A stretch of DNA of 6,447 nt from an uncultured Limnohabitans sp. (GTDB taxonomy: Bacteria > Pseudomonadota > Gammaproteobacteria > Burkholderiales > Burkholderiaceae_C). The stretch is taken from positions 1 through 6,447 of the forward strand of contig CALEYZ010000035.1 in NCBI GenBank assembly GCA_937928195.1, given 5' to 3'. The stretch's first letter is position 1, and each line of letters starts with the position of its first letter. The translations under genes and the position numbers were made by a program. The notes beneath the pieces were generated by a model. The model was given only the letters and a program-made list of their open reading frames with translations, ran no database searches and was not told the origin of the DNA. Shown one piece after another: positions 1 through 6,122 of this stretch.

Positions 1-842
1 CCATCGATTTTTTCGCTGGTACCGGCAAACTTGATGGGCGCGCCGGTAATTTGACGCACCGACAAGGCCGCACCACCGCGCGAATCGCCATCCATCTTGG
101 TCAGCACAATGCCCGTGAGAGGCAAGGCATCTTTGAAGGCTTTGGCGGTGTTGGCCGCATCTTGACCTTGCATGGCATCGACCACAAACAAGGTTTCAAC
201 CGGATTCAAGGCGGCATGCAATTCCCGAATCTCGGCCATGAGCGCTTCGTCAATGGCCAAACGACCGGCCGTGTCGACCAACAGCACATCAAAGAAATGC
301 TTACGGGCGTAATCAATGGCAGCACGTGCAATGTCCAAGGGCTTCTGGTCGGGCGTGCTGGGAAACCATTCGGCACCCGCTTGGGCCGTGACGGTTTTCA
401 ACTGCTCAATGGCCGCAGGACGGTACACGTCACCCGACACCGTCAGCACTTTTTTCTTGCGTTTCTCGATCAGGTGCTTGGCCAATTTGGCGGTGGTGGT
501 GGTTTTACCCGCGCCTTGCAAACCGGCCATCAAAATGACCGCGGGCGGTTGCGCTGCCAAATTGATGTCGGCCACCCCCTCGCCCATGGTGGCGGCCAGC
601 TCGCGGTTGACGATGGCCACCAACGCTTGTCCTGGTTTCAAGGAGCCTAAGACTTCTTGACCCAGCGCTTTTTCTTTGACACGCGCAATGAAGTCGCGCA
701 CCACTGGCAAAGCCACGTCGGCTTCCAGCAAGGCCATGCGAACCTCACGCAGCATGTCCGTGACATTGGACTCGGTGATGCGCGCTTGACCGCTGATTTG
801 CTTAACAAGTTGCGAGAGTTTGTCGGTGAGGGCGGAAGCCAT
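1..842 (-). CDS. ffh: Signal recognition particle protein Ffh, N-terminal 280 residues (3' end outside window)
   Basis: Ffh is the SRP54-type GTPase that, with 4.5S RNA, binds signal sequences on ribosomes and delivers them to FtsY at the inner membrane. Reading the minus strand from the ATG at 842 gives an unbroken frame to the window edge, beginning MASALTDKLSQLVKQISGQA. Residues 1-90 form the helical N domain. The G domain follows with P-loop GLQGAGKT (107-114), DVYRPAA (138-144), DTAGR (190-194), TKMDGDSRGG (248-257) and the start of the closing loop GTSEKIDG (274-281). The family is about 450 residues long, so the rest of the G domain and the methionine-rich M domain lie beyond position 1. 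Only a weak purine stretch (GAGAA on the minus strand) stands before the start. It is divergent from the ypjD-like gene, an arrangement also known in other proteobacteria such as E. coli. Identification is secure from the motifs. Confidence 0.98.
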   Translation of the reverse strand, partial: MASALTDKLSQLVKQISGQARITESNVTDMLREVRMALLEADVALPVVRDFIARVKEKALGQEVLGSLKPGQALVAIVNRELAATMGEGVADINLAAQPPAVILMAGLQGAGKTTTTAKLAKHLIEKRKKKVLTVSGDVYRPAAIEQLKTVTAQAGAEWFPSTPDQKPLDIARAAIDYARKHFFDVLLVDTAGRLAIDEALMAEIRELHAALNPVETLFVVDAMQGQDAANTAKAFKDALPLTGIVLTKMDGDSRGGAALSVRQITGAPIKFAGTSEKID

Positions 843-920
843 AGGGAAAATTTCTCATAAACCGTTAGGTTTTAAGTGCTTTGCCAGATTGCAAGGACTC
901 AAAACGCTAAACTAGGAAGC
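843..920. promoter_or_regulatory. Divergent intergenic region between ffh and the ypjD-like gene
   Basis: These 78 bases separate two divergent start codons, so both promoters should lie here or inside the first codons. On the plus strand TTGCCA (881-886) resembles a -35 and TAAACT (908-913) a -10, but they are 21 bases apart, which is too long. TTGCAA (889-894) is too close at 13 bases. No convincing sigma70 pair or operator was found on either strand. AGGAAG at 914-919 is the likely ribosome binding site of the plus-strand gene. Confidence 0.4.
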
Positions 921-1727
921 ATGATTTTAGCCAGTCCCTCTGAACTAGCGATGTGGTTGACGCTTTTAACCGCCATCGCTTATGCCATTCCTGCTGTCGT
1001 GGCAGATCGCATGGGGCCCAGCTTGGCACGCCGCTATCTGTGGCTCGCTTGGATTTTGCATGGCAGCAGCTTGGGTTTAGGCTTTTGGGCCGAAACGCCT
1101 CGCTTTGGCTTTGCGCCTGCGTTGTCCGTCACGGTCTGGTGGGTACTCACCGCCTATGCGGTCGAAAGCCAGTACTTCCCTCAGCTCAGAGCGCGTTGGG
1201 CCATGGCAGCACTTGGCAGTGCCGCAGTCATGTTGGCCTGGTACTTTCCGGGTCAAGCGCTTCAAGCGTCCAACAGTTTTTGGCTGCCTCTTCACTGGGC
1301 ACTGGGCATTGCGTCTTACGGCATGTTTGCCGCAGCGGTCATTCATGCGGCCCTCATGACACATGCTGAAAAACAAATTCGATTGGGCAATGACAACGAA
1401 AGCGGCTTGCCGCTGCTCACCCTTGAGCGCTTGATGTTCCGTTTTGTGTGGCTGGGCTTTGTGCTGCTCACGCTCACCCTCATCGCAGGTTTGGTGTTTG
1501 GTGAACATCTGTATGGCGCCGCTGGGGCCCGCTTGAAGTGGGACCACAAAACAGTGTTCTCCTTCTTGTCTTGGATCACCTTTGCCGTGTTGCTGGTCGG
1601 TCGCTCCCAATGGGGTTGGCGAGGTCGCCGCGCGGTTCGCGTGCTTTATGCCGGCGCGGGCCTGTTGCTGTTGGCCTACACCGGTTCGCGCTTTGTCTTA
1701 GAAGTCATTCTGGAACGCAGCCTTTGA
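921..1727 (+). CDS. ypjD: YpjD-type cytochrome c assembly (CcsA/HemX-like) inner membrane protein
   Basis: This 268-residue protein is almost wholly hydrophobic, with about eight membrane segments (roughly residues 10-28, 38-56, 66-84, 92-109, 122-147, 174-194, 211-228 and 240-260). A conserved-looking WDHK sits at 207-210 before the seventh segment, and histidines occur at 47, 125, 142, 196 and 209. These features and the place next to ffh match the YpjD branch of the cytochrome c assembly family (PF01578), which also holds the haem-handling proteins CcmC and CcsA. The tryptophan-rich WWD haem motif of CcmC is not evident, so a role in cytochrome c maturation is not shown; the real function of YpjD proteins is poorly defined. 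The start at 921 was chosen because AGGAAG (914-919) precedes it and the product starts like relatives; an in-frame ATG at 876 would add 15 unlikely residues. Its stop overlaps the next gene. Confidence 0.9.
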   Translation: MILASPSELAMWLTLLTAIAYAIPAVVADRMGPSLARRYLWLAWILHGSSLGLGFWAETPRFGFAPALSVTVWWVLTAYAVESQYFPQLRARWAMAALGSAAVMLAWYFPGQALQASNSFWLPLHWALGIASYGMFAAAVIHAALMTHAEKQIRLGNDNESGLPLLTLERLMFRFVWLGFVLLTLTLIAGLVFGEHLYGAAGARLKWDHKTVFSFLSWITFAVLLVGRSQWGWRGRRAVRVLYAGAGLLLLAYTGSRFVLEVILERSL

Positions 1728-1993
1728 AAGCACTGCTGTTTTTACTGACGATTTTGTTTGCCGTTTGGTTGTGGCGTCGCAACCGGCTGAACGCCTTGAA
1801 CGAACGCCAGGCCCAATCCAGCACAAGCACTGGCAAAGCCACGCCGCAAGGGCCTGTCAATGCAACGCCCAGCCCCATGCAAGCATGCCTTCAATGTGGT
1901 GTGCACATGCCGGCCGCCGACATGGTGCAAGGCAAGCGAGGCCACTACTGCTCCCCCGCACATTGCCAAGACGCCGCCGATACGCAGCACTGA
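1724..1993 (+). CDS. PP0621 family protein, small membrane-anchored zinc-ribbon-like protein
   Basis: This 89-residue protein of unknown function has one N-terminal hydrophobic segment (residues 2-17), then the basic WRRNR, a polar Ser/Thr/Gln-rich linker (about 28-52), and a C-terminal cysteine module: CLQC at 55-58, H61, then CSPAHC at 76-81. The four cysteines and nearby histidines suggest a small metal-binding fold, by inference zinc. Layout and motifs fit the PP0621 family, recalled from proteobacterial genomes. No ATG is available at the right place: TTG at 1724, whose frame starts exactly with MKALLFLL, overlaps the preceding stop in a TTGA junction, so translation is probably coupled to the ypjD-like gene. 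The arrow-like topology (short N-terminus in or out, tail on one side) predicts a tail in the cytoplasm by the positive-inside rule, but this is not proven. ampD starts 7 bases after its stop, which suggests one operon; a link with peptidoglycan recycling is only a guess. Confidence 0.82.
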   Translation: MKALLFLLTILFAVWLWRRNRLNALNERQAQSSTSTGKATPQGPVNATPSPMQACLQCGVHMPAADMVQGKRGHYCSPAHCQDAADTQH

Positions 1994-2000
1994 CTTCACC

Positions 2001-2570
2001 ATGCACTTTGACCTTTGGCAAAACGGCTGGTGCCAAGCCGCTGAAAAATGCGAATCACCCAATTTTGGCCCCCGCCCGTCGACAGCGCAGATTGACCTGA
2101 TCGTGGTGCACTCCATCAGCTTGCCGCCGGGTGAATACGGCACCCAAGCCGTCCAACAATTGTTCACCAACCAGCTCAACTGGGATGCCCACCCTTACTT
2201 TCAAAGCATTCGGGGCTTAGAGGTGTCTGCGCATTTCTTCATTGAGCGCAGCGGCAAGGTCTGGCAGTTTGTCAGCTGCAACGACCGCGCCTGGCACGCG
2301 GGTGCATCCCATTACCGAGGTCGCAGCAATTGCAATGACGACTCCATCGGCATTGAACTGGAAGGTTTAGAAGGCCAAACGTTTGAAGCGGCGCAATACA
2401 CGAGCCTGGCCTTGCTCAGCACAGCTTTGGGCCAGCAGTATCCGATTGCACACATTGCGGGTCACGAGCACATTGCCCCGGGTCGCAAAAACGATCCAGG
2501 ACCAGGATTTGACTGGTCTTTGTTGCAAAAAAATGTCGCATGGCCGCCTCAGTACTTTCCCGAATTTTGA
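2001..2570 (+). CDS. ampD: 1,6-anhydro-N-acetylmuramyl-L-alanine amidase AmpD
   Basis: AmpD is a cytoplasmic zinc amidase that removes the stem peptide from anhydro-MurNAc muropeptides during peptidoglycan recycling; in bacteria with AmpR/AmpC its loss raises beta-lactamase expression. The 189-residue product is close to the usual length (E. coli 183). It belongs to the amidase_2 fold (PF01510). Zinc ligands map to H37 (in VVHSIS), H155 and D165 (in GHEHIAPGRKNDPG), matching E. coli H34, H154 and D164. E119 (in IGIELEG) and K163 match the catalytic Glu and Lys. All key residues are present and there is no signal peptide, so the enzyme should be active and cytosolic. The ATG at 2001 follows the previous stop by 7 bases with only a weak ribosome binding site, consistent with translational coupling. 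The frame is open further upstream inside the PP0621 gene, but family length supports 2001. Confidence 0.97.
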   Translation: MHFDLWQNGWCQAAEKCESPNFGPRPSTAQIDLIVVHSISLPPGEYGTQAVQQLFTNQLNWDAHPYFQSIRGLEVSAHFFIERSGKVWQFVSCNDRAWHAGASHYRGRSNCNDDSIGIELEGLEGQTFEAAQYTSLALLSTALGQQYPIAHIAGHEHIAPGRKNDPGPGFDWSLLQKNVAWPPQYFPEF

Positions 2571-2600
2571 AAATATTTTCTATTTTTTAAAAATATTTTT
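2569..2600. repeat. Two A/T palindromes, 20 bases apart, at the end of ampD
   Basis: GAAAATATTTTC (2569-2580) is a perfect 12-base palindrome overlapping the ampD stop codon. AAAAATATTTTT (2589-2600) is a second perfect 12-base palindrome. Both contain AAAATATTTT, and the copies start at 2570 and 2590. The tract leads straight into the terminator. It could help termination, form weak hairpins or bend DNA; nothing shows which. Confidence 0.7.
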
Positions 2601-2602
2601 TC

Positions 2603-2624
2603 GAGCCTTTCAGGCTCTTTTTTT
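2603..2624 (+). terminator. Rho-independent terminator of the ypjD-PP0621-ampD operon
   Basis: A short stem of six pairs, GAGCCT (2603-2608) with AGGCTC (2612-2617) around a TTC loop, is followed at once by seven T residues (2618-2624). It lies 33 bases after the ampD stop, where the end of the plus-strand operon is expected. The stem is short but GC-rich and the T tract is uninterrupted, so an intrinsic terminator is likely. Confidence 0.88.
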
Positions 2625-2864
2625 GCACCAAGCACGCGCGCCACGTCCCTCTTCAAAAGAGCCGACCGCAGCTGATGCATGGATTTGCAAGGCCTTGCGC
2701 AAGCAAATGCAAGCCAAAGCGCACCAGTCCTCATTCGTCATTCAAACAGACTGATTTGATGCGCATTCCAAGGCATCGATTTTGCGCCCCAAATTCGCGC
2801 CTTTTCCACCGCACAAGTGCCGCCTACTTTGTCAAGATCTTTTTCAAGGCTCAGATGAGCCTGT
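2625..2864. other. Non-coding stretch between the ampD terminator and the nrdA control region
   Basis: No credible gene lies here: the plus-strand frames that cross it start inside ampD or run through the nrdA promoter and have no family resemblance. Two small items can be seen. One is a cluster of interleaved palindromes at 2683-2708, GCAAGGCCTTGC (2687-2698) overlapping CTTGCGCAAG (2694-2703), with ATTTGC and GCAAAT at its borders. The other is TTTTCCACC (2802-2810), one mismatch from the DnaA box consensus TTWTNCACA. Otherwise nothing is recognised. Confidence 0.6.
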
Positions 2865-2880
2865 ACACTACCCCTAGTGG
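2865..2880 (+). promoter_or_regulatory. Upstream NrdR-box-like operator (box 1) for nrdAB
   Basis: The sequence ACACTACCCCTAGTGG matches 11 of 16 positions of the NrdR box ACACWATATATWGTGT; both outer half-sites are good and only the centre and last base differ. It ends one base before the -35 element. NrdR is the ATP/dATP-sensing repressor of ribonucleotide reductase genes and normally binds two such boxes; the second is 32 bases downstream. The box is weak on its own and gains support from that pairing. Confidence 0.72.
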
Positions 2881-2881
2881 C

Positions 2882-2910
2882 TTGAATTCACCTCAGACCC
2901 CAGATATAGT
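2882..2910 (+). promoter_or_regulatory. Sigma70-type promoter of nrdA(B)
   Basis: TTGAAT (2882-2887, four of six to TTGACA) and TATAGT (2905-2910, five of six to TATAAT) are separated by an ideal 17 bases. Transcription should start near 2917, giving a leader of about 135 bases before the ATG at 3051. The -10 lies inside NrdR box 2, so repressor binding would block polymerase directly. This is a sequence-based prediction. Confidence 0.75.
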
Positions 2911-2912
2911 GT
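2897..2912 (+). promoter_or_regulatory. Downstream NrdR-box-like operator (box 2), overlapping the -10
   Basis: ACCCCAGATATAGTGT matches 13 of 16 positions of the NrdR box consensus ACACWATATATWGTGT, with the right half ATATWGTGT intact. Box 1 lies exactly 32 bases upstream start to start, about three helical turns, the spacing known for paired NrdR boxes. The overlap with TATAGT suggests direct repression when dATP is plentiful. Confidence 0.78.
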
Positions 2913-2973
2913 CCCAACGCCAAAGACACGGTCTGGTGAAAAACAAGAAAACACCCCACTTTGACGACCCCGT

Positions 2974-3013
2974 TTGACTGAAAGACAACGCCTTCCAGCG
3001 CGCTTGCAGTCAA
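2974..3013 (+). repeat. Inverted repeat in the nrdA leader
   Basis: TTGACTG (2974-2980) and CAGTCAA (3007-3013) are perfect 7-base complements around a 26-base loop. In the mRNA this could form a hairpin ending 37 bases before the preferred nrdA start at 3051, and directly before the alternative ATG at 3015. There is no T run after it, so it is not an intrinsic terminator. Chance occurrence is possible. Confidence 0.4.
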
Positions 3014-3050
3014 CATGAATTTTGAACTGACATTGACCACCGAGAACGCT

Positions 3051-5963
3051 ATGCAAATTGAGCTAAATCCGACATCGAACCCCCAAGGCTTCTTGGGCGC
3101 TGGCGATGCATCCACCGCATCTGCCGCGGCAACCCACGCTTTGGCCAACTACCAAATCATTCGCCGCAATGGCGCCGTGGTGCCCTTCGAACCCAACAAA
3201 ATTGCCGTGGCCCTCATGAAGGCATTTTTGGCCGTTCATGGCACACAAGGTGCGGCTTCTGCCAGCGTTCGTGAAGTGGTCGATGGCCTCACCCAAACCG
3301 TGGTTCGCGCGCTCATGCGCTCACGTCCCGGCGGTGGCACCTTTCACATTGAAGACGTGCAAGACCAAGTTGAACTGGGCCTGATGCGCAGCAGCAACCA
3401 CGAAGTGGCCCGCGCCTACGTGCTCTACCGTGAACGCCGCACCCAAGAACGCGCCCAAGTCAAAGAAGAAAAAGCCGCGGTCAGTGCACACCCCACATTG
3501 CATGTCTTGGATGGCGGCCAGCGCGTGCCACTCGACGTCAACTATTTGCAAGGCCTGATCGTCAATGCTTGCCAAGGTTTGGGCAAAGACGTGCATCCCG
3601 ACCCCATCGTCTCAGAAACCATGCGCAACCTGTACGACGGTGTGCCCATGGAAGAGGTTTACAAAGCCTCGATCTTGGCGTCCCGCACACTGATCGAAAA
3701 AGACCCCGACTACACCTACGTCACAGCGCGCCTGCTGATGCACACCATTGCCAAAGAAGTCTTGGGCAAGGAAGTGCTCTTGAAAGACATGGCCGCTCAC
3801 TATGTTGACTATTTCCCCGGTTACATCAAAAAAGGCGTCGACAACGGCCTGCTCGACGAAAAACTCCTTCAATTTGACTTGCGCAAGCTGGCCACCGCCC
3901 TCAAAGCCGAGCGCGACCTGCAATTCGATTACCTCGGCCTGCAAACTTTGTATGACCGCTACTTCTTGCACGTGCGTAAAACACGCATTGAGTTGCCCCA
4001 ATCTTTCTTCATGCGCGTGGCCATGGGCCTGGCACTGAACGAAGCCGACCGCGAAGCGCGCGCCATTGAGTTCTATGAAGTTCTGTCTTCATTCGACTTC
4101 ATGTCCAGCACGCCCACCCTGTTCAACAGCGCCGGTTTGCGCTCACAGCTGTCCAGCTGCTACCTCACCACCGTGCCCGACGACCTCGACGGCATCTATG
4201 AGTCCATCAAAGAAAACGCCTTGCTGTCTAAATTTGCCGGCGGTTTGGGCAATGACTGGACACGCGTTCGCGCTTTGGGCAGCCACATCAAGGGCACCAA
4301 CGGCGAATCCCAAGGCGTGGTGCCTTTCCTCAAAGTGGTCAACGACACCGCCGTGGCCGTGAACCAAGGCGGCAAACGCAAGGGCGCGGTCTGTACTTAC
4401 CTCGAAACATGGCACCTTGACATTGAAGAGTTCCTGGAACTGCGCAAAAACACCGGCGACGACCGCCGCCGCACGCACGACATGAACACCGCCAACTGGA
4501 TCCCCGACCTGTTCATGCGCCGCGTGATGGAAAAAGGCACTTGGACTTTGTTCTCGCCATCTGACTGCCCCGATTTGCACGACAAGTTTGGCCTTGAGTT
4601 CGAAAAAGCCTACGTGGCCTACGAACAAAAAGCCGCAGCCGGCGAAATCAAACCCAGCCGCACCATCCAAGCCAACGACCTGTGGCGCAAGATGCTGTCC
4701 ATGTTGTTTGAAACAGGTCATCCTTGGATCACGTTCAAAGATGCTTGCAACATTCGCTCACCCCAGCAGCACGCCGGCGTGGTGCACTCCTCCAACCTGT
4801 GCACCGAGATCACACTGAACACCAGCGACACCGAAACTGCGGTGTGCAACTTGGGTTCAGTCAACTTGCCACAGCACTTGATGGACGGCCCCAACGGCAA
4901 ACAAATTGACCACGCCAAACTGCAGCGCACCATCAAAACGGCCATGCGCATGCTCGACAACGTGATCGACATCAACTACTACGCGGTCAAAAAAGCGCGT
5001 GATTCCAACATGCGTCACCGCCCTGTGGGCTTGGGTCTCATGGGCTTCCAAGACGCGCTGTACCAAATGCGTGTGCCATACGCCTCCCAAGACGCCGTGC
5101 AATTCGCCGACACGTCCATGGAAGCCATCTGCTACTACGCTTACTGGGCGTCGACCGAATTGGCAGCCGAGCGCGGCAAGTACTCCAGCTACAAAGGTTC
5201 CTTGTGGGACCAAGGCATCTTGCCTTTGGACACCTTGGACATGCTGCAGCAAGCCCGCGGCGGCTACGTCGAAGTGGACCGCAGCAGCACCATGGACTGG
5301 GATGCTTTGCGCAAGAAAATTGCCAAAGACGGCATGCGCAATTCCAACTGCGTGGCCATTGCGCCAACAGCCACCATCTCCAACATCATTGGTGTGGACG
5401 CCTGTATCGAGCCTTGCTTTGGCAATTTGTCCGTCAAGTCCAACTTGTCTGGCGAATTCACCATCATCAACAGCTACCTGGTGCGCGACTTGAAACGCTT
5501 GGGTCTGTGGGACGATGTCATGGTCATGGACTTGAAACACTTCGACGGCTCCTTGCGCCCCATCGACCGTGTGCCGCAAGAAATCAAGGCGCTGTACGCC
5601 ACCGCTTTTGAAGTGGAAACCACATGGATTGTGGAAGCTGCTGCACGTCGCCAGAAATGGATTGACCAAGCACAGTCACTCAACATTTACATGTCTGGCG
5701 CGTCTGGCAAAAAATTGGACGACACTTACAAGTTGGCCTGGTTGCGCGGTCTCAAAACCACCTACTACCTGCGCACCATCAGCGCCACGCACGCTGAGAA
5801 ATCAACCGTGTCCAACAGCCAAATGAATGCCGTGTCTTCTGGTTCAGCGACAGGTGGTGCTTCTGCATCCAATGCATCAGCACCTGCACAATTTTCAGGT
5901 GTGCCCGCAACCGATGTGAAGTTCACAGCGATTGACGATGTGGGCTGCGAAGCTTGCCAATAA
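3051..5963 (+). CDS. nrdA: Ribonucleoside-diphosphate reductase class Ia, alpha (large) subunit NrdA
   Basis: NrdA holds the active and allosteric sites of the aerobic enzyme that reduces ribonucleoside diphosphates to deoxyribonucleotides, using the radical made by NrdB. The product has 970 residues against 761 in E. coli. After a disordered-looking stretch (1-32) comes an ATP-cone with NYQIIRRNGAVVPFEPNKI from 33 (to about 125), then a second, more degenerate cone-like region at about 148-240, as in the long Pseudomonas-type NrdA. Catalytic residues are present: C370 (SSCYL) and C599 (AVCNLGS) as the redox pair, N582, C584 and E586 in NLCTEI, PTATIS (772-777) as the likely phosphate loop, and tyrosines 905-906 (TTYYLRT) for radical transfer. 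The tail ends CEACQ (C966, C969), the thioredoxin/glutaredoxin-reduced pair, after a Ser/Ala/Gly-rich linker. The start at 3051 (weak GAGAA ahead) is preferred; an in-frame ATG at 3015 would add 12 residues and has no ribosome binding site. Probable NrdR control; nrdB follows. Confidence 0.98.
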   Translation: MQIELNPTSNPQGFLGAGDASTASAAATHALANYQIIRRNGAVVPFEPNKIAVALMKAFLAVHGTQGAASASVREVVDGLTQTVVRALMRSRPGGGTFHIEDVQDQVELGLMRSSNHEVARAYVLYRERRTQERAQVKEEKAAVSAHPTLHVLDGGQRVPLDVNYLQGLIVNACQGLGKDVHPDPIVSETMRNLYDGVPMEEVYKASILASRTLIEKDPDYTYVTARLLMHTIAKEVLGKEVLLKDMAAHYVDYFPGYIKKGVDNGLLDEKLLQFDLRKLATALKAERDLQFDYLGLQTLYDRYFLHVRKTRIELPQSFFMRVAMGLALNEADREARAIEFYEVLSSFDFMSSTPTLFNSAGLRSQLSSCYLTTVPDDLDGIYESIKENALLSKFAGGLGNDWTRVRALGSHIKGTNGESQGVVPFLKVVNDTAVAVNQGGKRKGAVCTYLETWHLDIEEFLELRKNTGDDRRRTHDMNTANWIPDLFMRRVMEKGTWTLFSPSDCPDLHDKFGLEFEKAYVAYEQKAAAGEIKPSRTIQANDLWRKMLSMLFETGHPWITFKDACNIRSPQQHAGVVHSSNLCTEITLNTSDTETAVCNLGSVNLPQHLMDGPNGKQIDHAKLQRTIKTAMRMLDNVIDINYYAVKKARDSNMRHRPVGLGLMGFQDALYQMRVPYASQDAVQFADTSMEAICYYAYWASTELAAERGKYSSYKGSLWDQGILPLDTLDMLQQARGGYVEVDRSSTMDWDALRKKIAKDGMRNSNCVAIAPTATISNIIGVDACIEPCFGNLSVKSNLSGEFTIINSYLVRDLKRLGLWDDVMVMDLKHFDGSLRPIDRVPQEIKALYATAFEVETTWIVEAAARRQKWIDQAQSLNIYMSGASGKKLDDTYKLAWLRGLKTTYYLRTISATHAEKSTVSNSQMNAVSSGSATGGASASNASAPAQFSGVPATDVKFTAIDDVGCEACQ

Positions 5964-6002
5964 CTTTTGAAGTTTCAGGCAATTCGCTTTCAACATCACG
6001 AG

Positions 6003-6051
6003 ATCACGTCGAAGAAATACAATGCAAAAACGCAACACTTCTTCGCGTGAT
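6003..6051 (+). repeat. Bulged 13-bp hairpin between nrdA and nrdB
   Basis: ATCACG (6003-6008), one unpaired T (6009) and CGAAGAA (6010-6016) pair fully with TTCTTCG (6039-6045) and CGTGAT (6046-6051), leaving a 22-base loop. A second ATCACG at 5995-6000 offers an alternative partner for CGTGAT. No T run follows, so it does not look like an intrinsic terminator. A part in mRNA processing, 3' protection of the nrdA message or control of the nrdA:nrdB ratio is inference. Confidence 0.6.
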
Positions 6052-6069
6052 TTCAACTCATTTAAAAAC

Positions 6070-6082
6070 AATGCTTTGCATT
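6070..6082 (+). repeat. Short hairpin upstream of nrdB
   Basis: AATGC (6070-6074) and GCATT (6078-6082) pair around a TTT loop. TTTGCATT (6075-6082) is also fully complementary to AATGCAAA (6021-6028), which lies in the loop of the preceding hairpin, so two alternative pairings are possible. Small size makes chance a real possibility. Confidence 0.4.
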
Positions 6083-6122
6083 TCGTCCGCAAGCTTTCAT
6101 AATTCACACATTGGAAATTTCT

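Noticed and set aside
51..650. Plus-strand open frame of 199 codons
   Set aside because: Lies antisense to ffh, whose SRP GTPase motifs are unmistakable; the translated protein is composition-driven and resembles no family.
1077..1610. Minus-strand open frame of 177 codons
   Set aside because: Antisense to the ypjD-like membrane protein gene; an effect of its codon composition.
1742..2179. Minus-strand open frame spanning the PP0621 gene and the start of ampD
   Set aside because: Both plus-strand genes are supported by motifs and tight spacing; the reverse frame has no recognisable content.
2675..2977. Plus-strand open frame of 100 codons in the ampD-nrdA gap
   Set aside because: Runs through the predicted nrdA promoter and both NrdR boxes, has no ribosome binding site and shows no family resemblance.
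2888..3148. Minus-strand open frame overlapping the nrdA leader and start
   Set aside because: Overlaps the control region and the start of nrdA on the opposite strand without support.
4857..5669. Minus-strand open frame of 270 codons
   Set aside because: Fully antisense to the catalytic part of nrdA; long reverse frames are expected from the codon use of this gene.
6003..6051. nrdA-nrdB hairpin as an intrinsic terminator
   Set aside because: No T tract follows the stem, and nrdB belongs functionally with nrdA, so it was kept as an RNA hairpin of unknown role.
6076..6103. Possible separate nrdB promoter, TTGCAT and CATAAT 16 bases apart
   Set aside because: The -10 is good (five of six) but the -35 matches only three of six, and no NrdR box accompanies it; too weak to call.
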